This document shows positions 8,678 to 18,560 of a stretch of DNA of 64,000 nucleotides, piece after piece; position 1 is the stretch's first letter, and every line of letters starts with the position of its first letter. The stretch is from the NCBI GenBank assembly GCA_965209105.1, contig CBDBQB010000030.1:41281-105280 (forward strand). The letters are read 5' to 3'. The notes beneath the pieces are model-generated. The model searched no databases. It saw only the letters and a program-made list of their open reading frames with translations, and was not told where the DNA came from. The translations under genes were made by a program, and so were the position numbers. The stretch is from JAAELZ01 sp965209105 (GTDB lineage Bacteria; Pseudomonadota; Gammaproteobacteria; Arenicellales; Poriferihabitantaceae).

Positions 8678-9574
8678 ATGCGAGGGTTCTTGCTCGTCAT
8701 AAACTTTTGTGTGCCCATGCTACTGTCGCTAGTGGCAGACGCGCATAATAAAGTCGTTGTTATCTTTCTAGACGGAAATGGCGCAGCTCTCCTCGCAGAA
8801 GATGATGCGCCACCCTTGCGCAGCGTTGCACATCTTATCAATGTATCTTTGGAGGGGAATGGCGACTATACCAACCTCGCCAGCGCAATGGCATCTATCA
8901 CAACAGCGACATTCAGCAACCCTTATCTCATTTTAGTGGCAGAAGGTGATTACTATCTAAGTAATTCGCTGCTAATCAAAGACTATGTGAGTATTCGGGG
9001 TGTCGGTAGAGAAAAAACCAAAATTTACGGCAGCATTACAAATAGTGGGTTGCCGAGCAGCGCACTTCTGCGCGCTGGAGATGAAACAACCATTAGTGAG
9101 CTGACAGTTGAAAATGACACCACTGGGGGTACGCGCGCGACGGGCATTTATAGTTCAGGGGTGATGAGTCAGATTTTGAATGTAGATGTTGTGGTTCGAA
9201 ATGCGAATACAAATTATGGTATTTATAACACGGGCTCCGTCGTTGAACTCACTAACGTTTCGGTCACAATGGATAGCGTTCCCTTAAAACTTAGCTATGG
9301 TTTGTATGATGTAAGCACCACCTCGAATTATCATCAATTAAATATCAACACTACTGGACCTTTGGAAAGTTATGCTTTGTATGCAGGATCAGGGTCAATA
9401 TTAGATATAGTAGATTCGAGTCTCACCGCCAATGGTACCAATGATGCCTTGCATATCGAGGGCACAGCTGGAGGTGAAGTGGTGAATACACAAATCTCAG
9501 GAAGTAAAACGACAACGGCTACCACGCGTTGCTTTCACATCTATACGCCGTTAAACATCCCTTTGAGCTGTTAG
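8678..9574 (+). CDS. Secreted right-handed beta-helix protein, copy 1
   Basis: A 298-aa protein with a signal peptide of about 22 residues ending in VADA, then a short segment HNKVVVIFLDGNG shared with its neighbour. The body is rich in regular Ile/Val-x-Asn and Gly turns (STIRGVGREKT-like), the pattern of pectin-lyase-type parallel beta-helix proteins. It ends in Ser-Cys, with another Cys 15 residues before, so a C-terminal disulfide is likely. The ATG has a GGGAGGT Shine-Dalgarno. It has a paralogue 13 bp downstream. No catalytic residues or substrate can be named; a periplasmic or surface location is inferred. Confidence 0.8.
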   Translation: MRGFLLVINFCVPMLLSLVADAHNKVVVIFLDGNGAALLAEDDAPPLRSVAHLINVSLEGNGDYTNLASAMASITTATFSNPYLILVAEGDYYLSNSLLIKDYVSIRGVGREKTKIYGSITNSGLPSSALLRAGDETTISELTVENDTTGGTRATGIYSSGVMSQILNVDVVVRNANTNYGIYNTGSVVELTNVSVTMDSVPLKLSYGLYDVSTTSNYHQLNINTTGPLESYALYAGSGSILDIVDSSLTANGTNDALHIEGTAGGEVVNTQISGSKTTTATTRCFHIYTPLNIPLSC

Positions 9575-9587
9575 GCAGCCTATTATT

Positions 9588-10448
9588 GTGAGAGTAATAT
9601 TATTTTTAGCGATGACGGTATTGGTAAATGCTGCAAGTGCGCACGACAATACCGTTATTATTCCAATATTTGGGGATGATGGCCCGGTAGCCGCCGATAA
9701 AGTGTATGTCGCGACATCCGGCGGAGATTTTAATAATCTATATTCTGCGATGGCGTCGATCACGAATGCGAGCGCGGGTAGGCCATATCAAATTATTGTT
9801 GGGCCAGGGATTTATACCATGACATCACCACTGCAAATGAAATCGCATGTGCATATTGTAGGTTCTGGCAAGTTCGCAACCACCCTCGCAGGAAGCATTT
9901 CGGGTACTATTGACAGCAACTCAACAATTTTCTTAGGGAAAAATAACGCTAGCATTAGCCATTTAACTTTGATCAACGATACTTCGTCTGGAAATTTGAC
10001 GATTGGGGTGATGAATTTTAATGAATCGATGGATCTTAAAGACGTTGATATTTATGTGTATGGTACAAGAGACGTTCGGGGCATCTTTAACAATGGTGCA
10101 GGAAGCAACTTTGAGGATGTGTCATCTATCGCGAACTCCAGTGCCAGTGGCGTATCTGGAACGCGCGTGGCTTATGGTATATATAATAATGCGTCATCGA
10201 TAACAATGGATAATGTTTTAGCAGACGGATATGGAGATTCATCCGGCTATGGAATGTGGAATCGAATTTCATCTTCAGGCACGGTCACAAACTCACATAT
10301 CCAAGGAAGTCTTTATTCGCTGGTAATTGATTCATCTTCGGGTGCGACGAATGTCGTTGATACGCAACTGGTTGGACCGAACTCGACGCCAACGGGTACG
10401 CAGTGTACCAATACCTACAATGAGTTGTTACTAGGCGTGTCTTGCTAA
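9588..10448 (+). CDS. Secreted right-handed beta-helix protein, copy 2
   Basis: A 286-aa paralogue of the preceding gene. It has a GTG start, a signal peptide ending in ASA and the HDNTVIIPIFGDDG segment. Both proteins share the phrase YSAMASIT or LASAMASIT near residue 60, followed by beta-helix-like rungs. Both have a C-terminal Cys pair ending in Ser-Cys. The order and spacing suggest a tandem duplication and one transcript. Function is unknown; a role as an extracellular or periplasmic carbohydrate-binding or adhesion protein is conceivable from the fold only. Confidence 0.8.
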   Translation: MRVILFLAMTVLVNAASAHDNTVIIPIFGDDGPVAADKVYVATSGGDFNNLYSAMASITNASAGRPYQIIVGPGIYTMTSPLQMKSHVHIVGSGKFATTLAGSISGTIDSNSTIFLGKNNASISHLTLINDTSSGNLTIGVMNFNESMDLKDVDIYVYGTRDVRGIFNNGAGSNFEDVSSIANSSASGVSGTRVAYGIYNNASSITMDNVLADGYGDSSGYGMWNRISSSGTVTNSHIQGSLYSLVIDSSSGATNVVDTQLVGPNSTPTGTQCTNTYNELLLGVSC

Positions 10449-10848
10449 GAGTATTCTTGATATTGGCTGGTGCGATAGAAACTCTTTAAAACGGGGTTCA
10501 TTAAAGGTAGGCGTATAGAATGTCTCGATCAAATTTTAATGGCAAATTGGGCAGTGTATTTGTTTAACGGTGGGCGCCAGATGCCTATCTTGGCCTAGCC
10601 AGGCCAAAGCGAACAAATGCGCAGATAATCTGCACATTCTTCCGGCAACAACGGAATATTGGGCGCGCAGCTCAAAAATTAACATGGTTAAAAAAACATC
10701 TCTCTACCTAGATAACAGTCATCGACGATGGTCTTTCCAATTAGGTCGATTCGTTTCAGCGATGAGGCGATCGATCAATTCCTACGGAAGCGGTGCACGG
10801 GACAGCGAATAGGCATAGCGAATTATGTTGTAATCGACCGGAAAAGGT
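10449..10848. other. Intergenic stretch without recognisable gene
   Basis: Four hundred bases between the beta-helix pair and ppk2. I see a short palindrome (CTTGGCCTAGCCAGG, about 10591-10605) but no T-run terminator, RNA gene or convincing coding frame. The 80-codon frame at 10570 has no ribosome-binding site or familiar features. Confidence 0.4.
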
Positions 10849-11757
10849 TTAATGCGTAAATCGACCACTTTTGATGCGTTCGGCTTCCATCAGTTCAACC
10901 TCGCGGGCGCCGGAAATAACCACTTCTGAATCGGGCACATAATCCAACTCCTTGTCGCCGCGCTCGTACGGCACGGAGTTTAGGATCACCCGCATGGTGT
11001 TTAAGCGTGCCTGATGTTTGTCGTTTGAGCGAATCACTGTCCACGGGGCGTTGCTGACGTGGGTGCGCTTTAACATTTCATATTTTTGGGTCGTAAAATC
11101 GTCCCATCGTTCCTGCGACTGTAAATCAACCTCACTCAATTTCCATTGACGCAAGGGGTCGTTTTTGCGGCGCTCAAATCGTGCGGCCTGAACTTCTTTG
11201 GTGACACTGAAATATAACTTGACCAAAATGGTGCCAGTGCGGACCAAATCTTTTTCAAAACCCACCACGCCCTTCATGAATTGTTTGTACTCTTCCGGCG
11301 TACAAAAACCGAATATGGGTTCAACCATCGCCCGGTTGTACCAGCTACGATCAAATAAAACGACTTCACCGCCGCGTGGGAATTGGGCGACATAACGCTG
11401 GAAGAACCACTGCGAGCGTTGCGCTTGGTTGGGCTTGCCTTGCGCAACTATCCGGTAACGCTTTTCATTCATATAACGCGCGACTCGGCGGATGGTGCCG
11501 CCCTTACCCGAGGCATCTCGGCCTTCAAATAAAATAATCATTGGCCGTTTGGTCTGCTCTAAATATTCTTGCATATGAATCAATTCAGCTTGATAAGGCT
11601 TGAGTGATTTCTCCTTCTTATGCTTGGATAAGGCTTTCTTAGCGCGATCACCTTCAAGCTTCTTGAGCCTTTTTTTGAGTGCTTCATTCTCAGCAGTCAA
11701 CGATTCGATCGTCGAAGAGGCAGAGGCTGCGATTTTCAGTTTTGCAGGCGTGGTCAT
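10849..11757 (-). CDS. ppk2: Polyphosphate kinase 2 (PPK2 family)
   Basis: Transfers phosphate between polyphosphate and nucleoside diphosphates, usually making GTP or ATP. Walker A FEGRDASGKGG is at 77-87, and the Walker B/lid segment VVLFDRSWYNRA at 132-143 is diagnostic of PPK2. The RWDDFT region follows. The N-terminal about 50 residues are charged and predicted coiled coil (EALKKRLKKLEG). At 302 aa with a single domain it fits class I, but nucleotide preference cannot be read off. It is a monocistronic gene with a transposon-like element upstream. Confidence 0.93.
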   Translation of the reverse strand: MTTPAKLKIAASASSTIESLTAENEALKKRLKKLEGDRAKKALSKHKKEKSLKPYQAELIHMQEYLEQTKRPMIILFEGRDASGKGGTIRRVARYMNEKRYRIVAQGKPNQAQRSQWFFQRYVAQFPRGGEVVLFDRSWYNRAMVEPIFGFCTPEEYKQFMKGVVGFEKDLVRTGTILVKLYFSVTKEVQAARFERRKNDPLRQWKLSEVDLQSQERWDDFTTQKYEMLKRTHVSNAPWTVIRSNDKHQARLNTMRVILNSVPYERGDKELDYVPDSEVVISGAREVELMEAERIKSGRFTH

Positions 11758-11881
11758 TGTCCAGTTTAAGTTTATGTAGAGTCCGAAGGATTAGTATAAC
11801 AACTATCGACTACTTTACTCGCTTGGAATAAGCAAAAAGTACGCGCGATTATAGGTAGGGAATTCACTAAATTTAATAGAA

Positions 11882-12040
11882 GAGAGCTTTGCATTAATCA
11901 GATAACGAGTAAAAATGGTTAAAATTCCCCTGTTTTTCGTTGGGAAACTGGCCAATAGCCCGCTATTAGCTGCATTTCCCGCCTTAAACAGAGAAATTTT
12001 ACCTCATTTTTCTTTCGCCACTGATTTATGCAAAACTCTC
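11882..12040. mobile_element. MITE-like element, diverged family member
   Basis: A 159-bp insert with about 20-bp terminal inverted repeats: GAGAGCTTTGCATTAATCAG at the left and its near-perfect reverse complement at the right, with two mismatches. It is flanked by the perfect 5-bp direct repeat TAGAA (11877-11881 and 12041-12045). The interior has a small hairpin CAATAGCCCGCTATTAG and resembles the interior of the element at 33680-33837. It has no coding capacity. The right end is 8 bp from the stop codon of the thioredoxin gene. Confidence 0.75.
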
Positions 12041-12048
12041 TAGAAATA

Positions 12049-12573
12049 TTACAGCAGTGCAGCGAGCGCTTGTTCCAGCTCCGCTTCAGACATCAAACCA
12101 ATTTTTTTCGCGCGTAACTGTCCTGATCGGTCATACACCAGCGTTAATGGCAGGCTGCCATTGCTTCCCAATGTCGCTAACCATTTTCGGCCTTGTTTTG
12201 GATCCGCAATTAATTGCGGATAATCAACCCCCATCGAATCTACGAAGTGTCGGACATCCTCAGCGTCGTCATGAGCGATACCGATAAATTCTAGCCCTTG
12301 CGCGAGGTGTTTTTGCCGGATAGCCATGAACATGGGTATTTCAGTTCGGCAGGGCTCGCACCAGGTTGCCCAGTGATTGATCACAAGGACTTGGCCTTGC
12401 CAATCCGATAGCTTCGTTTCGCCACCCTCTAAGTTTTGCCAAACTTCGTCGGGCAGTGTTTGCGTACTTTCTGCGGCGAGTTTAGGTTCTGTGGGTATTT
12501 TATTTGCACCCAATTGCCAACCCAGCACTAAGCCGAGTAACGCCAAGGCACCGACTGTCCAGGATTTCATCAT
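12049..12573 (-). CDS. TlpA-family periplasmic thiol-disulfide oxidoreductase
   Basis: A membrane-anchored thioredoxin-fold protein of 174 aa. An N-terminal hydrophobic anchor or signal (5-23) is followed by a TlpA/ResA-type domain with the active site WCEPC (Cys72 and Cys75) and a cis-Pro loop SLPLTLVYD near 140. It lies directly downstream of dsbD, with 23 bp between them, so DsbD is the likely electron donor. Possible roles are reduction of apocytochrome c or other periplasmic thiols. Confidence 0.9.
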   Translation of the reverse strand: MMKSWTVGALALLGLVLGWQLGANKIPTEPKLAAESTQTLPDEVWQNLEGGETKLSDWQGQVLVINHWATWCEPCRTEIPMFMAIRQKHLAQGLEFIGIAHDDAEDVRHFVDSMGVDYPQLIADPKQGRKWLATLGSNGSLPLTLVYDRSGQLRAKKIGLMSEAELEQALAALL

Positions 12574-12596
12574 CGTTTTAGGGGGCGGGCTGGTTT

Positions 12597-14966
12597 TTAA
12601 ATTGAACGAAGATGCTCAAGGAACTTATCCGCGCGCATATAGCCATAAAAATTCTTGTCTTTTAACTGTTCGCCCGTCGCGTTGAAGAATAAAACAGCGG
12701 GTGGCCCGAATACGCCGTAGCGTTTTTTCAATGTTTTGCGCTTGTCATCCTTGGGGTCGGTCACGTCGACTTGTAGCGCCACGAAATTTGCTGCAAGTTC
12801 CGCGCGAACGGCGGCGTCTTTAAAGGTGGTCTCTTCCATCTTGAGGCAATCCAAGCACCAATCCGCGTAATAATCGATAATCACTTTTTTATTGCTTGCG
12901 CGTGCCAGTGCAAGTTTTTCATCGAGTGCTTGGACTGAATCCACCCGGGTAAAAACATGCTCACTCACCCTGCCACTATTTTGGCCTGCCGGCGCATTCG
13001 AAAATAAGCGCTCTGGCAGCGGTTTTAATATATCGCGTTGCCCATAAATTGCGCCGACCAACGCTAAGACGCCCCAAATTAGTAATAAGGTCCCCACGCC
13101 TTTAAACAACTTTTGCCAGCCCCCCGCGGTTTCGCCCAGAGATTGTGTGGCGCCCAAATATATCGCAACGATTATAAATAGAGCAGCCCACAGATACAGC
13201 ACGGGGACAGCGGGCAGTACGGAGAGTAAGTAAATTGCCACCCCGACCAGCATCACCCCAAATACGTATTTGACTTTATCCATCCACATGCCTGCTTTGG
13301 GGAGCAGATGTCCGGCTCCCATGCCCAGCATGATGAGCGGAATGCCCATGCCCATCGCCATGGCAAACATAATCAAGGCGCCGAGACTGGCAGAGCCTTT
13401 TGCAATGGCAATGCCCAAAAATGAAATGAGGATGGGTGAAACACAGGCGCCTACAATCAGCGCGGAGAAGATGCCCAAGACAAAAACCATTGGTATCGAG
13501 CCGCCTTTGATGCCCTGAGATTTAGTGGCCATTCGAGACTGAATAAACGAAGGCATTTGAATTTCAAATAAACCGAACATCGAGAGAGACATAATAAAGA
13601 AGATCAGCGCCAGGGTGCCGATTGCCCACACATTTTGAAAATAGGCTTGCAGCTGATCTCCCGTCGCACCCGCGACCGCACCGATAGCCGCGTAGGTAAC
13701 CGCTGTTCCAAGGACATAAACCCCCGCTAGCCAGCCAGCTTTGGCCTTGGTGATATCCTCGCCTTGTCCTGCAATGACGCTGGACAAAATCGGAATAAGG
13801 GGTAGTACGCAAGGCGTAAATGTTAATCCAATGCCGGCAACAAAGGCGGTCAATAATACCCAAAATAGGGTTTTATTTTCTACCTCACGGGTCTTTTCCA
13901 CGAGTGACTGTGAGGTTTGCGAGCCGGCGATTTGCGCAGCCAATGTATCTGTAGAGGTGCTTTGCGCTATCGCGCTTTGGATCAAATTTGGAATCGAGAG
14001 CTTGAAATTTTTATTCTGCGGTGGATAGCACACGCCCAGTTCGGCGCAGCCTTGGTATTGGGCATTCAGGCTAAGGGTTTCGTCGCCACTGGCTTTAGCG
14101 AGTTTAATTAATGCATCGAAAGTATGTTTATATACGGTCACTTCGCCAAAATATTCATCCTGCTTGAGTTCGCCTGCAGGCAGTGACGGTGGTGCCAAGG
14201 GATGAGAGTCTGAGCTGAATTTTATTTTATTTTGATACAAGTAATAACCATCGGCGATTTCAAATCGCACGTTAACCCCGTCGCGATCAGTGATTGCGGT
14301 GACGTTAAACGCCTCATCGGGCGGTAGTAATTCATCTTCGGAGGTTTCGGCGCCGAGCAGATTGCGCAATTCATCAATCGAACTTAGCGACTTACCGGCG
14401 GTAGTTTGATCACTCGTCAGGTTCATTTGCGGCGCGAAGTCGGCAGAAGGCTCGGCCATCATCTCTGCCAGGGGGTTTGCCGCTTCGACCGTTGCGGCAA
14501 TAAGATTAATGGGAATTTCTTTTTTAATGGGCGGGTAGCAGACGCCTATGGGCTCGTTGCAGCCCTGCCCTTTAACGGTTAACACCAGCTGGCGTGAATC
14601 ACTGACGACCGGAATTTCAAAATCAGCCTGTTGTAGATATACTTCAACATTGCCAAATGCGGGATCTTCCTTGGTTTTACTCTTGGGATAACTGTACTCA
14701 ATTTCAATCGGCTCTCCCTTGCTGTCCGCTAGGGCGAATGAAAGTTTGTCTCGGTACATATAGTAGCCATCTGCGATTGTCCATTTAGCGCTTAGACCCG
14801 TACGGGTGGGTCGCGCTTCGAATGCAAAGGCAAGGTCGGGAGGCAATAGCTCGTCGTCTTGCGCGTGGACAGCACTAAAAGGGGTGTTGACACTGGCCAA
14901 GCCGACAAGGAAGTAAGCGGCCAAAGCGAGCGGGGCGAATACGAAGTATGGGCGCGTATTAATCAT
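12597..14966 (-). CDS. dsbD: Thiol:disulfide interchange protein DsbD with duplicated N-terminal domain
   Basis: Carries electrons from cytoplasmic thioredoxin to periplasmic thiol proteins. It has a signal peptide (1-35), then two copies of the DsbD alpha domain: about 38-155 with C136/C143 and about 212-325 with C307/C313, each ending in GVCYPP. An eight-helix membrane domain follows (about 365-640) with redox cysteines in FTPCVLP (C386) and GACVSP (C508). The C-terminal thioredoxin domain has DWCLDC (C704/C707). The total of 789 aa exceeds the about 570 of E. coli DsbD because of the extra alpha domain. It is upstream of the TlpA-like gene. Confidence 0.95.
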   Translation of the reverse strand: MINTRPYFVFAPLALAAYFLVGLASVNTPFSAVHAQDDELLPPDLAFAFEARPTRTGLSAKWTIADGYYMYRDKLSFALADSKGEPIEIEYSYPKSKTKEDPAFGNVEVYLQQADFEIPVVSDSRQLVLTVKGQGCNEPIGVCYPPIKKEIPINLIAATVEAANPLAEMMAEPSADFAPQMNLTSDQTTAGKSLSSIDELRNLLGAETSEDELLPPDEAFNVTAITDRDGVNVRFEIADGYYLYQNKIKFSSDSHPLAPPSLPAGELKQDEYFGEVTVYKHTFDALIKLAKASGDETLSLNAQYQGCAELGVCYPPQNKNFKLSIPNLIQSAIAQSTSTDTLAAQIAGSQTSQSLVEKTREVENKTLFWVLLTAFVAGIGLTFTPCVLPLIPILSSVIAGQGEDITKAKAGWLAGVYVLGTAVTYAAIGAVAGATGDQLQAYFQNVWAIGTLALIFFIMSLSMFGLFEIQMPSFIQSRMATKSQGIKGGSIPMVFVLGIFSALIVGACVSPILISFLGIAIAKGSASLGALIMFAMAMGMGIPLIMLGMGAGHLLPKAGMWMDKVKYVFGVMLVGVAIYLLSVLPAVPVLYLWAALFIIVAIYLGATQSLGETAGGWQKLFKGVGTLLLIWGVLALVGAIYGQRDILKPLPERLFSNAPAGQNSGRVSEHVFTRVDSVQALDEKLALARASNKKVIIDYYADWCLDCLKMEETTFKDAAVRAELAANFVALQVDVTDPKDDKRKTLKKRYGVFGPPAVLFFNATGEQLKDKNFYGYMRADKFLEHLRSI

Positions 14967-15113
14967 AGATAAATCTTTTTATTGGGCGTTCGAGAATAGC
15001 TCGAGCGTGTGAGTACTGGTATGACTGTATTTTACCTTACAAGTTCAAGGATCAGTAGCACTAGCAGTATAATGTAAGTGGCATGACAGCTCGCTGATAA
15101 ATCGCCCGAAACG

Positions 15114-15458
15114 CTAGTGCTCTATATTGAACAATTGATCCAAGACTAAAATCTCGGCCAGTAGCGAGTCGGTAGGCTGGTCGATTAGCTTGAATTCTTC
15201 TTCTGCCAAGGGATGAATATCACAGACCGTTGGCAAGGCCGAGTGATTCATTAACAGCGTGCGCATCTTAGGGATCATCACCCATTGCAGCCATTCTAGG
15301 ACACTCATGGTGTCATAGCAAAAGGGCGTGCTGCTCTTGAACGCACTCGGTTTCGGCGGCGTGTTTGTGTAAAGATTCATCGCGCGCAGGGCGTCTTCTA
15401 TACGGCAAATTTGTGCCTCAATCTGATTGGGCTGGTCGAATTCACTGCGCGCAGTCAT
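15114..15458 (-). CDS. YqcC-family protein (DUF446)
   Basis: A 114-aa protein of the YqcC/DUF446 family, recognised by the segment STxPFCYDTMSVLEWLQWVMIPKM near the middle and the mostly helical character. The cellular role is unknown; in E. coli yqcC lies beside truC. Here it stands alone between dsbD and fxsA on the minus strand. There is no signal peptide, so it is probably cytoplasmic. Confidence 0.85.
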   Translation of the reverse strand: MTARSEFDQPNQIEAQICRIEDALRAMNLYTNTPPKPSAFKSSTPFCYDTMSVLEWLQWVMIPKMRTLLMNHSALPTVCDIHPLAEEEFKLIDQPTDSLLAEILVLDQLFNIEH

Positions 15459-15573
15459 GTTAAATCATCTAGATTTTTATGGGTTCGACCGCATATTATA
15501 GGGACGTTCATAATTTGGACAACACTCCTCGTAAATTTTAGCGACACGCATTAGAACCTATCGATAATTACTC

Positions 15574-15987
15574 ATGGCTAAGCTTTTCTTACTTTTTCTG
15601 TTTGTTCCACTCATCGAGATTTATTTCTTAATCGAATTGGGCTCGGTGTTGGGGGTGGGCTTTACGCTCTTTATGGTGGTATTTACCGCATTATTGGGCG
15701 CTGCATTGGTTCGCTATCAAGGTATAACAACGCTAGCCCGCGCGCAGGGCGAGTTACTTAAGAACAAAATGCCCGCCAGAGAAGTCCTTGAGGGCGCGCT
15801 ATTGTTGCTCGCAGGTGCATTCCTGCTTATCCCCGGATTTTTCAGCGACGCTTTGGGTTTCTTTCTGTTAACACCGCCGCTCCGTCAATTTCTTGTGCAA
15901 CGATTTTTAAAAAACAGAATTCAATCTTCCCCGATGCCAGCACCAGATGGTCGCGTCATCGATGTTGAGTACAAAGATCTGGATTGA
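15574..15987 (+). CDS. fxsA: FxsA family membrane protein
   Basis: A 137-aa inner-membrane protein with three to four hydrophobic helices. It has the family N terminus with FVPLIEIYFLIELGS, the RYQG motif near residue 48 and the LLLxPGFFSDxLGFxLLxPxxR block near 86-110. In E. coli, overproduction of FxsA keeps phage T7 from being excluded by F. It lies directly upstream of groES-groEL, as in enterobacteria and many other gammaproteobacteria. The groE promoter sits between them, so it is probably transcribed separately. Confidence 0.9.
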   Translation: MAKLFLLFLFVPLIEIYFLIELGSVLGVGFTLFMVVFTALLGAALVRYQGITTLARAQGELLKNKMPAREVLEGALLLLAGAFLLIPGFFSDALGFFLLTPPLRQFLVQRFLKNRIQSSPMPAPDGRVIDVEYKDLD

Positions 15988-16146
15988 TTATATCTTTGAC
16001 TGAATAGGCCGCCTGATGCTGGCCAAGCTTCGAAATATTAGAGCACGATTGGGCTGCTAAGCCGCTTACTGTTCTCTTGCAAGCGGTGTAATTGTGTGCC
16101 GAGGCGCCAAAAAGCTGTTTTCACGAAAATTATGTCATTTTTTCTA

Positions 16147-16174
16147 TTGAATTTTGAAACGCGATCACTATGAT
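16147..16174 (+). promoter_or_regulatory. groESL promoter
   Basis: TTGAAT (16147-16152), a 16-bp spacer and TATGAT (16169-16174). The -10 box touches the CIRCE operator, so HrcA binding would block initiation. A TTTGAAAC sequence within the spacer resembles a sigma32 -35 box but lacks a good -10 at the right distance. Confidence 0.6.
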
Positions 16175-16200
16175 TAGCACTCGCCGAGCGAGAGTGCTAA
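16174..16200. promoter_or_regulatory. CIRCE operator (HrcA-binding inverted repeat)
   Basis: A perfect match to TTAGCACTC-N9-GAGTGCTAA, left arm 16174-16182 and right arm 16192-16200. It predicts heat-inducible repression of groESL by HrcA. The hrcA gene is not in this window. Confidence 0.95.
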
Positions 16201-16295
16201 TTTCGCTTATAAAAATGGTTGCCTATAGTCTGTTTTGAACGAAGGATTATTTAAGGTACACAATATTTAACCAATGAAACATAGGAGTTAAGAGA

Positions 16296-16586
16296 ATGAA
16301 CATTCGTCCTCTTCATGATCGAGTCGTCGTCCAACGTGTCGACGAAGAAACAACGACTGCCGGCGGCATTGTACTGCCCGGCTCTGCAATGGAAAAGCCG
16401 ATGCAAGGCACAGTCCTCGCAGTTGGCAATGGCAAAATTGCTGAAAACGGTGATGTCCGCGCTTTGGATGTCAAAGTAGGCGACAAAGTCTTATTTGGGA
16501 AATTTTCGGGCACCGAAGTCAAAGTGGATGGTCAAGAGGTTTTGATCATGCGCGAAGACGACCTGATGGGCGTTATCGAAGGCTAG
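16296..16586 (+). CDS. groES: Co-chaperonin GroES
   Basis: A 96-residue subunit of the heptameric GroES lid. It starts NIRPLHDRVVV and carries the mobile loop TTAGGIVLPGSA (about 21-32) that binds GroEL. An AGGAG Shine-Dalgarno lies 9 nt before the ATG. It is first in the groES-groEL operon under a CIRCE-controlled promoter and separated from groEL by about 120 bp. Confidence 0.98.
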   Translation: MNIRPLHDRVVVQRVDEETTTAGGIVLPGSAMEKPMQGTVLAVGNGKIAENGDVRALDVKVGDKVLFGKFSGTEVKVDGQEVLIMREDDLMGVIEG

Positions 16587-16705
16587 TTGCGCCGTTCTCT
16601 AGACAGCTCGCTTGCGGCGCTGATAGAGCAACCATACAGAAAATTAATTCATTCACGTCACTTTGAAAGTGGCAACGAACACAAACTTATTGAGAGGAAA
16701 TATAA

Positions 16706-18346
<1,641 letters not shown>

Positions 18347-18372
18347 GCCTTCGCTTTTTAAGCGTACCCCTA

Positions 18373-18405
18373 AGCCTCGGCCACGAAAGTAGTCGGGGCT
18401 TTTTA
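18373..18405 (+). terminator. Rho-independent terminator after groEL
   Basis: An AAGCCTCG / CGGGGCTT stem with G-U pairing and a 14-nt loop, followed by TTTTTATTT. It lies 26 bp after the groEL stop. Confidence 0.65.
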
Positions 18406-18560
18406 TTTGCTGAATGGCTTAATAGTTGTTAGAACAGAAGAATAAATTACGCGATTTTTACTCATTAATTTGTGAAGATGGCAACATACCTTGATTTGAG
18501 TTCTGATTCCTTTTCGGGCACACTGTACGGCTTCGTTTCAAGTTTTGCGCCACTACATCA

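Noticed and set aside
10570..10812. 80-codon plus-strand frame between the beta-helix genes and ppk2
   Set aside because: No ribosome-binding site, no recognisable domain and a composition unlike neighbouring genes; treated as chance.
16153..16174. Sigma32 heat-shock promoter before groES
   Set aside because: A TTTGAAAC sequence is present, but a CCCCAT-like -10 at 13-17 bp is missing; the sigma70 promoter plus CIRCE is the better reading.
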